Positions 18,042 to 26,003 of a stretch of 64,000 bases of DNA are shown here, in pieces. This DNA comes from Bradyrhizobium zhengyangense (GTDB lineage: Bacteria; Pseudomonadota; Alphaproteobacteria; Rhizobiales; Xanthobacteraceae): contig NZ_JAKLUA010000001.1 of assembly GCF_022012435.1 (NCBI RefSeq), positions 62,001 through 126,000 on the forward strand, given 5' to 3'. The notes beneath the pieces are model-generated. The model had not been told where the DNA came from, ran no database searches, and worked only from the letters and a program-made list of their open reading frames with translations. Position numbers and translations under genes: made by a program. Positions within the stretch are counted from its first letter, which is position 1. The number at the start of each line of letters is the position of its first letter.

Positions 18042-18110
18042 CTATTCGGCGGCAGTCGCGCCGCCAATCCACAGACCGATGGAAAACAGAGTGGCTGCGC
18101 TCGGTTTCAT
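18042..18110 (-). pseudogene. 22-codon signal-peptide-like frame, in phase with the CMD-like gene
   Basis: Starts with an ATG that overlaps the MFS stop (ATGA) and ends at a TAG. The peptide (MKPSAATLFSIGLW, then IGGATAAE) looks like a bacterial secretion signal with an A-x-A cleavage site. Reading on in the same frame past the TAG gives eight sense codons, then the ATG of the CMD-like gene. It may be the original 5' end of that gene cut by a nonsense mutation, or a short coupling peptide. Confidence 0.45.
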
Positions 18111-19315
18111 TGCCGGCTTCCTTCGGCTGTGAACGGGTTTGCCAGCAACCACCACGCAACCAGCGCAGCACACAGCACCGTCAGGGCGCTGGCGAGAAAC
18201 AGGACGTTCAGCCTCGCTCCGGTCGCGATCAAACCAAGCACGGGGCTGGCAAGTCCCTGGGCCAAGTCTAGAAAGGCCGTGTAGGCTCCCATCGCCATGC
18301 CGCGGCTCTGCGCTGGAACGCGGCGAACCGCCTCGACCCCGAAGCCCGGGTAGACCAGCGAAAAGCCGAACCCGGTGAGGGCCGCCCCTGCCAACGCCAT
18401 TTCGGGTCGAACCGCCAGCCAGATCAGGATTTGGCCGACGGCTTCGATCAATGCGCAGGCTAGCGCAACCTTTGCGCCGCCGATCGCATCGGCCAAGTGA
18501 CTGAAGCAGATCCGGGCCAAAATGAAGGCCGTAGCGTAAGCCGTATAGGCGAGCCACCCGTTGGCCCAGCCGCGGTTGGCGAATAGCAATGCAACGAACG
18601 TTGTCACCGCACCGAAGCCGACGCTTCCGAGCGCCGAGCCAAGGCCGGGCACCCAGACGGCACCGACCACTTCGGTGAACGAAGGGCGCGCGTGCTGGAT
18701 CGGCGCGACCGTGGGAAGCGGTACGACGAGCAGCAGCGTCATCAACGGAGCCGCGGCCGTGGCGATCGCGATCGCTGCGAAGCCGTGGACGGCATAGAGC
18801 GCGGCGCCTGTGGGTGCACCGATCGCGAAGGCCGCGAACATCGCCGAACCAACCCAGGCAATGACCTTGCCTGTGCTACGGGCGTCGGCGAGCGCCAATC
18901 CCCAACTGACCGCTGCGGTGATGATGAAGCTCTCCGCCGCACCGAGCAGGCCTCGCCCCAGCAGGAGAATAGTTACAGAGGCCAGCGGCAGCTCGCTGAA
19001 ATACAGCGAGAGCAGATAGAGCAGCCCGGAAGCCGCCGCCGCAACGAGACCAACGACCACGCCTCGCTTCGCTCCGCGGCGGTCCGAAAAGTGACCCGCC
19101 CACGGCCGCGAGATCAGCGAGGCTCCAAACTGGCTGCCCGCGACAACGCCCACAGCGAGCGTACCGAGCCCGAGACCGTCGTGCACGTGGAGCGGAAGCA
19201 CGGGCATCGCGACACCGATGACCAGAAAGGCGACGAACACCACGCCCATGATCGGCAGCAAGTCCCCGGCGACCCGAGGACTCGCGGTCGGCTCTCGTAG
19301 AGCGGCTATTGACAT
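18107..19315 (-). CDS. Major facilitator superfamily (MFS) transporter
   Basis: A 402-residue, twelve-helix MFS carrier. The motif between helices 2 and 3 is visible as SRPWAGHFSDRRGAKRGVVVG (about residues 71-90), and the second half shows LARICFSHLADAIGGAKVALA in the matching place, typical of sugar or drug efflux families. It is the first gene of the leftward cluster and diverges from a LysR gene 150 bp away, the classic arrangement of a regulator and its target. Export of a toxic small molecule is a reasonable guess, but no substrate can be named. Confidence 0.88.
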   Translation of the reverse strand: MSIAALREPTASPRVAGDLLPIMGVVFVAFLVIGVAMPVLPLHVHDGLGLGTLAVGVVAGSQFGASLISRPWAGHFSDRRGAKRGVVVGLVAAAASGLLYLLSLYFSELPLASVTILLLGRGLLGAAESFIITAAVSWGLALADARSTGKVIAWVGSAMFAAFAIGAPTGAALYAVHGFAAIAIATAAAPLMTLLLVVPLPTVAPIQHARPSFTEVVGAVWVPGLGSALGSVGFGAVTTFVALLFANRGWANGWLAYTAYATAFILARICFSHLADAIGGAKVALACALIEAVGQILIWLAVRPEMALAGAALTGFGFSLVYPGFGVEAVRRVPAQSRGMAMGAYTAFLDLAQGLASPVLGLIATGARLNVLFLASALTVLCAALVAWWLLANPFTAEGSRQ

Positions 19316-19465
19316 GTCGACCTCGAAGTTCCCGCTGGGGGCCGGCGGTGGAGCATTGCGTGCCGGACACGGCGTTGCCGCCCGATGGCTGATCGGAACC
19401 TAGGCCTTTCGTCGTCCCGTGATTAGGTGATAAATTCCGAATGCAATCATTAGGGCAGCTAATCA
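19316..19465. promoter_or_regulatory. Divergent MFS/lysR promoter region with inverted repeat
   Basis: AT-richer than its surroundings. TGATTAG (19420-19426) and CTAATCA (19459-19465) are perfect 7-bp inverted arms, the second touching the lysR ATG. ATTAGG also recurs between them. They are plausible LysR contact sites. Confidence 0.45.
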
Positions 19466-20365
19466 ATGCATCGGGACGACGCGAGCGACCTCCTGGCCTT
19501 CCTCGCTGTTGCGCGGGAGCGCAACTTCACGCGCGCCGCCTCGAAGCTCGGTATGACGCAATCCGCGCTCAGCCAGATCATCCGGAATCTGGAGGAACGG
19601 CTGGGCGTCCGGCTGCTGAACCGAACGACGCGGAGCGTCACACCGACCCAGGCCGGAGAACGGTTGTTCTTGAGCGTCGGACCCAAATTTACCGAGATGG
19701 ATGCCGATCTTGCCGCGCTCGGCGAATTTCGTGAAAAGCCGGCGGGATTGGTCAGACTGACGGCGACAGAATATGCCGCCGCTGAAATCCTGTTGCCCGC
19801 GCTGAAAAAAGTCCTGCCGAAATACCCCGACATCCACGTCGAGATCATCATTGATTACGGTCTTACCAACATCGTGGCGCAGCAGGTGGATGCGGGCATT
19901 CGCCCGGGCGAGCTCGTTGCCAAGGATATGATTTCGGTCCGCGTCAGTCCCGATCTGCGGATGGCCGTCGTGGGATCGCCGTCCTACTTTGCCGAGCGCA
20001 AGCGCCCAAGAATTCCCCAGGATCTCACGCATCACAACTGCCTCAACCTTCGCCTACCGACCCACGGTGGCAGCCTCTATGCGTGGGAGTTCGAGAAGAA
20101 TGGGCGAGAGCTCAATGTGCGCGTCGAGGGACAGCTGGTGTTCAACAGCGCGGGCCTCCTCCTGGATGGAGCACTCAAGGGATTGGGACTCGCCTACCTG
20201 ACGGAGGGACACGTGCAGCCCTACGTTTCGCAAGGACGGCTGGTCAGGGTCCTGTCCGATTGGTGTCCGCCATTCTCCGGCTATCACCTCTATTATCCCA
20301 GCAGGCGCCAGCCTTCGCAGGCGTTTTCGCTGCTCGTCGAGGCTCTCAGGCATCGTGGGAAATAG
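19466..20365 (+). CDS. LysR-family transcription regulator
   Basis: A 299-residue LTTR. The winged helix-turn-helix occupies residues 1-65 (DLLAFLAVARERNFTRAASK, SALSQIIRNLEERLGVRLLN, TRSVTPTQAGERLF). The effector domain follows, with the usual VRLTATEYAAAEILLPALKK and the closing LVRVLSDWCPPFSGYHLYYPSRRQPSQAF common to the regulators of efflux and oxidoreductase genes. It diverges from the MFS-CMD-cupin-ABM cluster, which is its likely target. Inducer unknown. Confidence 0.93.
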   Translation: MHRDDASDLLAFLAVARERNFTRAASKLGMTQSALSQIIRNLEERLGVRLLNRTTRSVTPTQAGERLFLSVGPKFTEMDADLAALGEFREKPAGLVRLTATEYAAAEILLPALKKVLPKYPDIHVEIIIDYGLTNIVAQQVDAGIRPGELVAKDMISVRVSPDLRMAVVGSPSYFAERKRPRIPQDLTHHNCLNLRLPTHGGSLYAWEFEKNGRELNVRVEGQLVFNSAGLLLDGALKGLGLAYLTEGHVQPYVSQGRLVRVLSDWCPPFSGYHLYYPSRRQPSQAFSLLVEALRHRGK

Positions 20366-20419
20366 CATCGGCCTCTCGGCGGGCTGAGGCCGTGAAGTCC
20401 GAGAAGGCCAGTGAACCGT

Positions 20420-20454
20420 TTTGCGACACCACGAAGTTTCGGAGCAGGTTCGTC
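20420..20454. repeat. Interspersed 35-bp element, copy 1
   Basis: Matches 22182-22216 at 30 of 35 positions (TTTGCGA...GTTTCGG...AGGTTCGTC). It lies in the gap after lysR. It is non-coding by context, and its second half continues into a local hairpin (GGTTCG/CGAACC, 20448-20463). Confidence 0.6.
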
Positions 20455-20575
20455 ATTCGAACCAGTGGCGGGGCCGCGGACATGCGCCAGCGGGGGGTAC
20501 GCGGGATTGCAGCAACTCGCGTCGGCCTTTGAACAACGAGTAGAAACGCCAGGGCGAATGGTTCTTGCCATTTAA

Positions 20576-20589
20576 AGACCGAGTAGTCT
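20576..20589. promoter_or_regulatory. Possible TetR operator in front of the TetR gene
   Basis: AGAC-CGAGTA-GTCT, an inverted repeat 12 nt upstream of the TetR start, placed for autoregulation. The arms are short (4 bp), so this is tentative. Confidence 0.35.
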
Positions 20590-20601
20590 ATATATGTGCC
20601 T

Positions 20602-21216
20602 ATGCGCCGCCAGACCTCAGAGCCGTTGCCCCGTGGCCGTCCCCGGACGTTCGACACGGAGGCTGCCGTCGAACGCGCGATGAATGTGTTCTGGACGCGC
20701 GGCTATCACGCCACGGCGCTGCCTGATCTTCTTCGGGCGACCAAGCTCTCGCGCGGCAGCCTTTATGCCGCCTTCGGTGACAAGCACTCGCTCTTTCTGC
20801 GTGCACTTGATCGCTACATTGCCGATGCCCTCGCTCGGATGGACGTCGAGTTTGCCCCTCATAGAGAGCCGGTCGACGGCTTGCGGGCGTACTTCGCCGG
20901 CTATGTCGAGCGCAACAGCGGCGCCAATGGTCGGCGCGGATGCCTGCTGGTCGCCACGGCCATGGAGCTGGCTGGCCGCGATGCCGAGGTTGACCGTCGC
21001 ATCGCGAGCTTTTTCAAAGCCATGGAGGCGAGGGTGGCTGATGCACTGTCCCGTGCGAAGGCCGCGGGCAAGTTGGCCGATGGCGTCGAGCCTTCGAGTG
21101 CCGCACGAATTATCGTCTGTTTCGTCGAGGGCATGCGGGTGGTCGGGAAAACGGCTCCGACACGGGTCATTTCGCAAGCCACCGTTGACGCTTTGCTCGA
21201 TCGCTTCATCAGGTAA
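20602..21216 (+). CDS. TetR-family transcription regulator
   Basis: A 204-residue TetR/AcrR-type repressor. The N-terminal helix-turn-helix reads GRPRTFDTEAAVERAMNVFW, then LPDLLRATKLSRGSLYAAFG and DKHSLFLRALDRY (residues about 12-70). The ligand domain contains RRGCLLVATAMELA, a pattern common in this subgroup. ATG at 20602 or GTG at 20596; no strong ribosome site is visible for either. The next gene downstream in the same direction encodes a DMT exporter, its probable target together with itself. Confidence 0.9.
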   Translation: MRRQTSEPLPRGRPRTFDTEAAVERAMNVFWTRGYHATALPDLLRATKLSRGSLYAAFGDKHSLFLRALDRYIADALARMDVEFAPHREPVDGLRAYFAGYVERNSGANGRRGCLLVATAMELAGRDAEVDRRIASFFKAMEARVADALSRAKAAGKLADGVEPSSAARIIVCFVEGMRVVGKTAPTRVISQATVDALLDRFIR

Positions 21217-21313
21217 ACACGCCATGGACGCTCCCGCTGGTCGCACGTCAATATCTGGACCGAATGGTCTTGAAAGTAACGGTGCCATGTCGACCATCTA
21301 GGTCGTCTGTGCC

Positions 21314-22144
21314 GTGGCCGTCCCCTTGCTCTGGGGTTATCAGTTCGTGGTCATCAAGGTCGGCGTGACGGAATTTCCGCCGCTCTTCTTCCTCGCACTG
21401 CGCTTTATGGTCATCGCGCTGCTGCTCGTTCCTTTCGTCAGGCGGCCGACGCGGCAACAATTCGGTCCCGTCGCTGCCATTTCGCTGTTCCTCGGCGGAC
21501 TGAATTTCGGGCTCTTCTATGTCGGTCTCGGGCTCGGCTCGGGAAGCCTGTCGGCCGTCGCGTACCAGCTTGCCCCGCCCTTCACCGTCCTGTTGGCCTG
21601 GCCGCTGCTGGCGGAGAAGCCGTCGCTCACCACCTCCGGCGGCGTCGTGATCGCGTTCGCCGGCGTGGCCGTGCTCGCTGCGGGGCCGGGCCTGTCGGCC
21701 AACGCGCTTCCGCTGCTGCTCGTGGTCGGAGCCGCATTCGCGTTCGCGGTGTCCAACGTCCTGACCAAGCGCTATGGCCCTTTCGATCCGCTGATGCTGA
21801 TGGGGTGGTCGTCGCTGCTCACGGTGCCGCAGGTGCTGGTGATGTCGTTGCTGCTCGAGCATGGACAGCTCGCAAGCCTCGTCGTCGCGGATGAACGTGG
21901 TTGGCTGGCGCTGGCCTACACGATCTTCATCGGAGGGATTGTCGGATTCGGCCTTTGGTTCTGGCTGATCGCCCGATGCTCCATGGGCCGCGTTGCGCCG
22001 TTCGGCCTGCTGCTGCCGGTGTTCGCCTTGATATCGAGTGTGTTGTTCCTCGGTGAGCACGTGACGCCAAAGCTGGTCGTCGGCGGGCTGCTCGCGATAT
22101 CAGGTGTTGCCATGACACAGGTGCGAGCGGCCTCTCGTCCGTAA
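21314..22144 (+). CDS. DMT-superfamily (EamA) transporter, N-terminus possibly truncated by an in-frame TAG
   Basis: EamA-type metabolite exporter with two EamA repeats and about ten helices (276 residues from the GTG at 21314). Conserved features include LLWGYQFVVIKVG in helix 1 and FIGGIVGFGLWFWLIARCSMGRVAP in the second repeat. Family members begin a dozen residues further upstream. Here the in-frame upstream reading is an ATG at 21287 (an earlier in-frame ATG lies at 21224), three sense codons, TAG (21299-21301), then VVCAVAVPLLWG, so helix 1 would be shortened. Either translation starts at the weak GTG or the gene is damaged. Downstream of a TetR gene. Confidence 0.75.
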   Translation: MAVPLLWGYQFVVIKVGVTEFPPLFFLALRFMVIALLLVPFVRRPTRQQFGPVAAISLFLGGLNFGLFYVGLGLGSGSLSAVAYQLAPPFTVLLAWPLLAEKPSLTTSGGVVIAFAGVAVLAAGPGLSANALPLLLVVGAAFAFAVSNVLTKRYGPFDPLMLMGWSSLLTVPQVLVMSLLLEHGQLASLVVADERGWLALAYTIFIGGIVGFGLWFWLIARCSMGRVAPFGLLLPVFALISSVLFLGEHVTPKLVVGGLLAISGVAMTQVRAASRP

Positions 22145-22181
22145 GAGGGACAGCGGCGAAGGACCTTGTCCACTGAGCCTC

Positions 22182-22216
22182 TTTGCGAAACGACGACGTT
22201 TCGGGGTAGGTTCGTC
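22182..22216. repeat. Interspersed 35-bp element, copy 2
   Basis: Second copy of the 20420-20454 element (30 of 35 identical). It contains a perfect 6-bp inverted repeat, CGAAAC-GACGAC-GTTTCG (22186-22203). It sits 38 nt after the DMT gene and 32 nt before the aldolase start. Confidence 0.6.
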
Positions 22217-22247
22217 GGCACTATCAGATATCGTTTGGAGCTCGCCT

Positions 22248-23180
22248 GTGACCATCGCCCTCAAGGGCATCATTCCCGTGATGCTGACGCCGTTCACCGA
22301 AGCGAACACGATCGATTATTCCGGCCTCGAACGGCTGATCGAATGGTATGTCGCCAATGGTGCCGACGCTTTGTTTGCGGTCGCCCAGTCGAGCGAGATG
22401 CAGTTCCTGACGCTGGACGAGCGCGTCGCGCTGGCGCGGTTTGTCGCCAAGACCGCGGCCGGCCGGCTTCCGGTCATCGCCTCAGGCCATATCAGCGATT
22501 CCAGGGAAGACCAGCTCGCTGAGCTGTCGTCGATCGCGAAGACTGGCGTCGACGGATTGGTGCTGGTGACGAACCGTCTCGCCTCGCGCGATCCGGCGGG
22601 AACTGACTTCACCGCCAATCTGACCTGGCTGCTCGACCGGCTGCCCAAGGACATGACGCTCGGCCTCTATGAATGCCCGGCGCCGTTCCGCCGACTGCTT
22701 TCCGACGACGAGCTGGCCTTTTGCGCCGACAGCGGCCGCTTTGCCATTCTCAAGGACGTCTCGTGTGATTTGCCGACCGTGCAACGCCGGGTCAAGCTGA
22801 CCAGCGGCTCGCCGCTGACCATCGTCAATGCCAATGCGGCGATCGCCTTCGATGCGATGAAGTCGGGCGCTCCCGGCTTTACCGGCGTGTTCACGAACTT
22901 CCACCCGGATCTCTACAAATGGCTGTTGACGCGGCACCAGAAGCATCCGCAGCTTGCGACCGAGCTTTCGGTGTATCTGGCGCTCGCTGCGATGGCGGAG
23001 CCTATGGGCTATCCGAAACTGGCAAAACTCTATCACCAGCGGCTCGGCACCTTTTCCTGGATCGAGAGCCGGGCGGTCGACTTCGACATCCGCGAGCGGT
23101 TCTGGGCGCTGGATGCACTGATCGACAAGATCGTCGAGGGACAGGAGTCGTTCCGCGCGAGAATCGCGGCGACGCGCTGA
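22248..23180 (+). CDS. Dihydrodipicolinate synthase (DHDPS)-family aldolase
   Basis: A 310-residue class I aldolase of the DapA/NanA superfamily, starting with GTG. The TIM-barrel hallmarks are visible: IIPVMLTPFTEANTIDYSGL at the N-terminus, a Schiff-base lysine at residue 169 in FAILKDVSCD, and the catalytic tyrosine in LGLYECPAPF. The usual GTTGE-type substrate loop is replaced by AQSSEMQFLTLDE, so a keto-acid substrate other than that of true DapA is likely. It stands alone in a variable region, not in a lysine cluster. Specific reaction unknown. Confidence 0.85.
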   Translation: MTIALKGIIPVMLTPFTEANTIDYSGLERLIEWYVANGADALFAVAQSSEMQFLTLDERVALARFVAKTAAGRLPVIASGHISDSREDQLAELSSIAKTGVDGLVLVTNRLASRDPAGTDFTANLTWLLDRLPKDMTLGLYECPAPFRRLLSDDELAFCADSGRFAILKDVSCDLPTVQRRVKLTSGSPLTIVNANAAIAFDAMKSGAPGFTGVFTNFHPDLYKWLLTRHQKHPQLATELSVYLALAAMAEPMGYPKLAKLYHQRLGTFSWIESRAVDFDIRERFWALDALIDKIVEGQESFRARIAATR

Positions 23181-23215
23181 GCAGGGCGCACGAGACCGCC
23201 GGAATCTCGATGGAG

Positions 23216-24475
23216 TCAGGGCGACGGCGCGGCCGATGGTGTTGCCGTGGTCTTCGGCGGAGGAATTGCCGGCCAAGGGGGCTTCTGGCTCGTCGTCGCC
23301 GGTGGGCATGTTTCCTCGAGCTGCGTCCAGGCCGAAGGCAGGCCGGTGGTGTCGATGTCGAACTTTGCCGTGTCTGCCGTTTCGTCCGGCTTCTGCGTGG
23401 TCTCACGGACATGCAGGGCGCGGGACGCCATGACCGCTCTGAACCTGCCGAAATCGAGCGAGCCGCTCCACACTTCGTACTTGCCTGACCGCAGCGGACG
23501 TCCTCCCGCTTCCTCGGTGGGGGCGGCATCCGCCGTCATCATGATGGTGCGCTGGCCGCTCGCCGTCTCGTCGATCTCGGCCGCGAACATCAGCGGCACG
23601 CGAGTTTTGCTGTCGCAGTACAGGCGCCATTCCATGGTTCGGAACGACGGGCCGTTGTCGCTTCTGAGCGTCGCGAACTTGCTGATATAGGGCCGGGCTC
23701 CCTTCACCAGCCGCCACATCGTCTCGGCCAAGGGCCGCTTGTCGATGTTGAACCTGTCGAGCTCGGTGCGCGTCAGCATGTGCAGGTTTTCAAACTTCAC
23801 ACTATGAATTAGATCGTCAAGCTCGCGGCTGATGCCCATCGCTACGATATAGGCCGCGCGCTCGTGGTCGGCGCTTGCGGTCCGACGCTGCCTGAATTCG
23901 GCGAGCAATGCCTCGGGCGGATGGCCGTGAATCGCGAAGACGAGCCGAGAATTATGAACCCCCAGCGCAGCGTCGGGCGCCACTTCGCGCGATGTCGCGC
24001 CGAGAAACACGTAGCCGCAGGCCGAGTTGCACATCGCATGATAGGTGGTGAGCTCGGCCTCGATCTCGCCGCCTGCGTTCTTCGCCTTCAGGCAGGCGGC
24101 GTCAACCTGCGTGCCTGCGGCACACGCTGTTGCAATCGTCTGGCCGACGCGGGCAACCGCCTTGCGGCTACGAAGGAGCCGCCCGATGACATAGGACTGC
24201 TCCACATTGCCGCCGGGCGAATGCAGGTAGATCGGGCGCTGCGTGTCCTTGACGCCGGCGAGGAAGCGGCGAACGCGCGACGCCGCGTTCGCGTCGATCT
24301 CGCCCTCGATGGCGATCCAGCGGTCGCAGCCCGGTCCGCATGCGCCAGGTGCGCCCTTCGCAAGATAGATCGTCAGATTGGAGGCAAATCCGGCTTTCTC
24401 GGCCGCCGTCTGCTCCGCGCACAATGCAGTGGGAATCGTCAGGGAGGCCAAGAGGAGCAGAACGCGGACAAGCAT
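23216..24475 (-). CDS. Exported ClpP/crotonase-fold protein (COG3904-like)
   Basis: A 419-residue protein from the ATG at 24475, giving a signal peptide (LVRVLLLLASLTIPTALCA). It has a ClpP-like domain (about 40-230): DRWIAIEGEIDANAASRVRR, then IYLHSPGGNVEQSYVIGRLL (oxyanion loop), and CNSACGYVFLGATSREVAPD carrying the Ser-Ala position of the ClpP nucleophile, followed by GVHNSR with a candidate catalytic His. The C-terminal 180 residues are unassigned and end in a Pro/Thr/Ala-rich tail. It is probably a periplasmic hydrolase or a non-catalytic relative. No operon partner; it converges with the DHDPS-family gene. Confidence 0.75.
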   Translation of the reverse strand: MLVRVLLLLASLTIPTALCAEQTAAEKAGFASNLTIYLAKGAPGACGPGCDRWIAIEGEIDANAASRVRRFLAGVKDTQRPIYLHSPGGNVEQSYVIGRLLRSRKAVARVGQTIATACAAGTQVDAACLKAKNAGGEIEAELTTYHAMCNSACGYVFLGATSREVAPDAALGVHNSRLVFAIHGHPPEALLAEFRQRRTASADHERAAYIVAMGISRELDDLIHSVKFENLHMLTRTELDRFNIDKRPLAETMWRLVKGARPYISKFATLRSDNGPSFRTMEWRLYCDSKTRVPLMFAAEIDETASGQRTIMMTADAAPTEEAGGRPLRSGKYEVWSGSLDFGRFRAVMASRALHVRETTQKPDETADTAKFDIDTTGLPSAWTQLEETCPPATTSQKPPWPAIPPPKTTATPSAAPSP

Positions 24476-25104
24476 GGAATGAGGAAGCCGATGTGATGAA
24501 GGACGTGAGCCAACGTTACAGGACGATCGGAGCCGCCACAACTTTTAGTGGCACGCTGGCGCGCTGTGATGCGATGTGGCCGCGGCCCTCCCGGTTGAGA
24601 TGCGCGCAGACTGTTTGCGCGCCTTCATGGAGAAGTCCCACGCAATTCGCATCTCGCCCTTGGACGCTTCAGCGCTGTTGCGCTGTGATGATCTGGCGCA
24701 ACGAGGCGAGGAGAGCGCGGTCGTGATCGCGCCGTCCTTGCGCGTTCCGCCTTGGCAATAAGAGCAGCGCGTCACGTGCTCGCACGCGAGGTGATGCAAA
24801 TGTGGCGATCGCGTGCGACAATGTGGCAGCAATGCGGAGAGAAAACGCGCTTCGCTTTTCCAATCACAGAATCGTGCGTGCGGCGTCGTTACGCGGGTTC
24901 CCAACGCAATGCGCAGCTTCAACGCTGGAATCGCTGAACACTCTTGTTTCAAAGGGTTTCCACGCACGCGTTGCTAAACACTCGGTAATGAAACCGGGCC
25001 CTTTGGCGTGAACTGTTGCGTCGGAGTTACAGCAATTCCGTCGATCACTGTTATGACGTCGCCACGGCCCGGGGGCCTAACGACGAAACTGGAACGGGAT
25101 TCAA
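24476..25104. other. Long non-coding stretch upstream of the outer-membrane protein gene
   Basis: About 630 nt. Short frames are present, but none has a ribosome site, a recognisable domain or a hydrophobic segment. AATGTGGC occurs twice 23 nt apart (near 24804 and 24827). GGGATTCAA in front of 25105 serves as the ribosome-binding region of the next gene, and the promoter must lie here. Nothing else is recognised. Confidence 0.5.
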
Positions 25105-25824
25105 ATGAACAAGAATTTGTTGCTCGCTGCTGTGAGCCTTGTCGCGATCAGCGCGACTGCGCCGGCGCTGGCTGCTGACCTCGCTGCGCGTCCTTACACC
25201 AAGGCGCCGGCGATGATCGCCACGGTCTATGACTGGAGCGGCTTCTACATCGGTATCAACGGCGGCGGCGCTTCGGCGCACACGACCTGGGATCAGACCG
25301 CTCCGCTGGTGGCCGGTGAAGGTTCCCACAACGCCACGGGCGGCACGGTCGGTGGCCAGGTCGGCTATCGCTGGCAGTCGGCGCAGTGGGTGTTCGGTCT
25401 CGAAGGCCAGGGCAACTGGGCTGACTTCTCGGGCGACAATCTCAGCGCTGTGACGGGCTTCACCGATCGCTCGAAGATCGATTCGTTCGGTCTGCTCACC
25501 GGTCAGGTCGGCTACGCCTGGAACAACGTCCTGCTCTACGTGAAGGGCGGTGCGGCTGTGGTTGGCACCAAGAACGAGCTGCGCGCCGCCGGCACGACCT
25601 TCGCTTCGGTCAGCGACACCCGCTGGGGCGGCACCGTCGGTGCGGGCCTGGAGTTCGGATTCGCTCCGAACTGGTCGGTTGGCGTCGAGTACAACCACAT
25701 CTTCCTGTCCGGCAAGGATGTCACCTTCGCCGGCTTCCAGACCGACCACATCAAGCAGGACGTCGACATGGGCCTCGTCCGCCTGAACTACAAGTTCGGT
25801 GGCCCGGTCATCGCCAAGTACTGA
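25105..25824 (+). CDS. Outer-membrane beta-barrel protein (Omp25/Omp31-like porin family)
   Basis: A 239-residue, eight-stranded outer-membrane barrel abundant in Rhizobiales. The signal peptide is residues 1-23 (LLAAVSLVAISATAPALA). The mature protein starts ADLAARPY and has the family segment YDWSGFYIGINGGGASAH near residues 43-60. Alternating aromatic and polar strands follow, and the end is GLVRLNYKFGGPV. A strong terminator lies 39 nt downstream. A single-gene unit with a long upstream region, as expected for a highly expressed surface protein. Confidence 0.93.
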   Translation: MNKNLLLAAVSLVAISATAPALAADLAARPYTKAPAMIATVYDWSGFYIGINGGGASAHTTWDQTAPLVAGEGSHNATGGTVGGQVGYRWQSAQWVFGLEGQGNWADFSGDNLSAVTGFTDRSKIDSFGLLTGQVGYAWNNVLLYVKGGAAVVGTKNELRAAGTTFASVSDTRWGGTVGAGLEFGFAPNWSVGVEYNHIFLSGKDVTFAGFQTDHIKQDVDMGLVRLNYKFGGPVIAKY

Positions 25825-25862
25825 GTACTGAGAATAATCGCTCTGGAACGGGCGATTGTGGA

Positions 25863-25890
25863 AAGCCCCGGCCTTGCGCCGGGGCTTTTT
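25863..25890 (+). terminator. Strong intrinsic terminator after the outer-membrane protein gene
   Basis: Stem AAGCCCCGGC / GCCGGGGCTT, loop CTTGC, followed by a run of five T (25886-25890). Textbook form. Confidence 0.93.
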
Positions 25891-25942
25891 GTTGCGTGGA
25901 TTCAGCGAGTTAACCATTTCATTTTGAAGCGCCTGAGTTTGC

Positions 25943-25971
25943 TTGACTCCATAGAACGAAATGAGAACAAT
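25943..25971 (+). promoter_or_regulatory. Putative SOS promoter with LexA box
   Basis: GAACGAAATGAGAAC (25954-25968) fits GAAC-N7-GAAC, the reverse complement of the alphaproteobacterial LexA site GTTC-N7-GTTC. It falls between a -35 TTGACT (25943-25948) and, 17 nt later, a -10-like AACAAT (25966-25971), so bound LexA would block polymerase. An additional GTTC follows at 25972-25975. The box alone could arise by chance about once or twice in 64 kb; its position is the stronger evidence. Confidence 0.6.
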
Positions 25972-26003
25972 GTTCCTCATACGTTCTGGTGATGGAGCAA
26001 GCC

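Noticed and set aside
20596..20604. GTG at 20596 as the TetR start
   Set aside because: Only two codons longer than the ATG at 20602, with no better ribosome site. Kept as an alternative, not used.
18042..21301. Genetic recoding (amber read-through) to explain the two in-frame TAG codons
   Set aside because: Several ordinary genes in the window (for example pcuE, lolD and dnaE) end in TAG, so TAG is a normal stop here. No suppressor tRNA or recoding element was seen.
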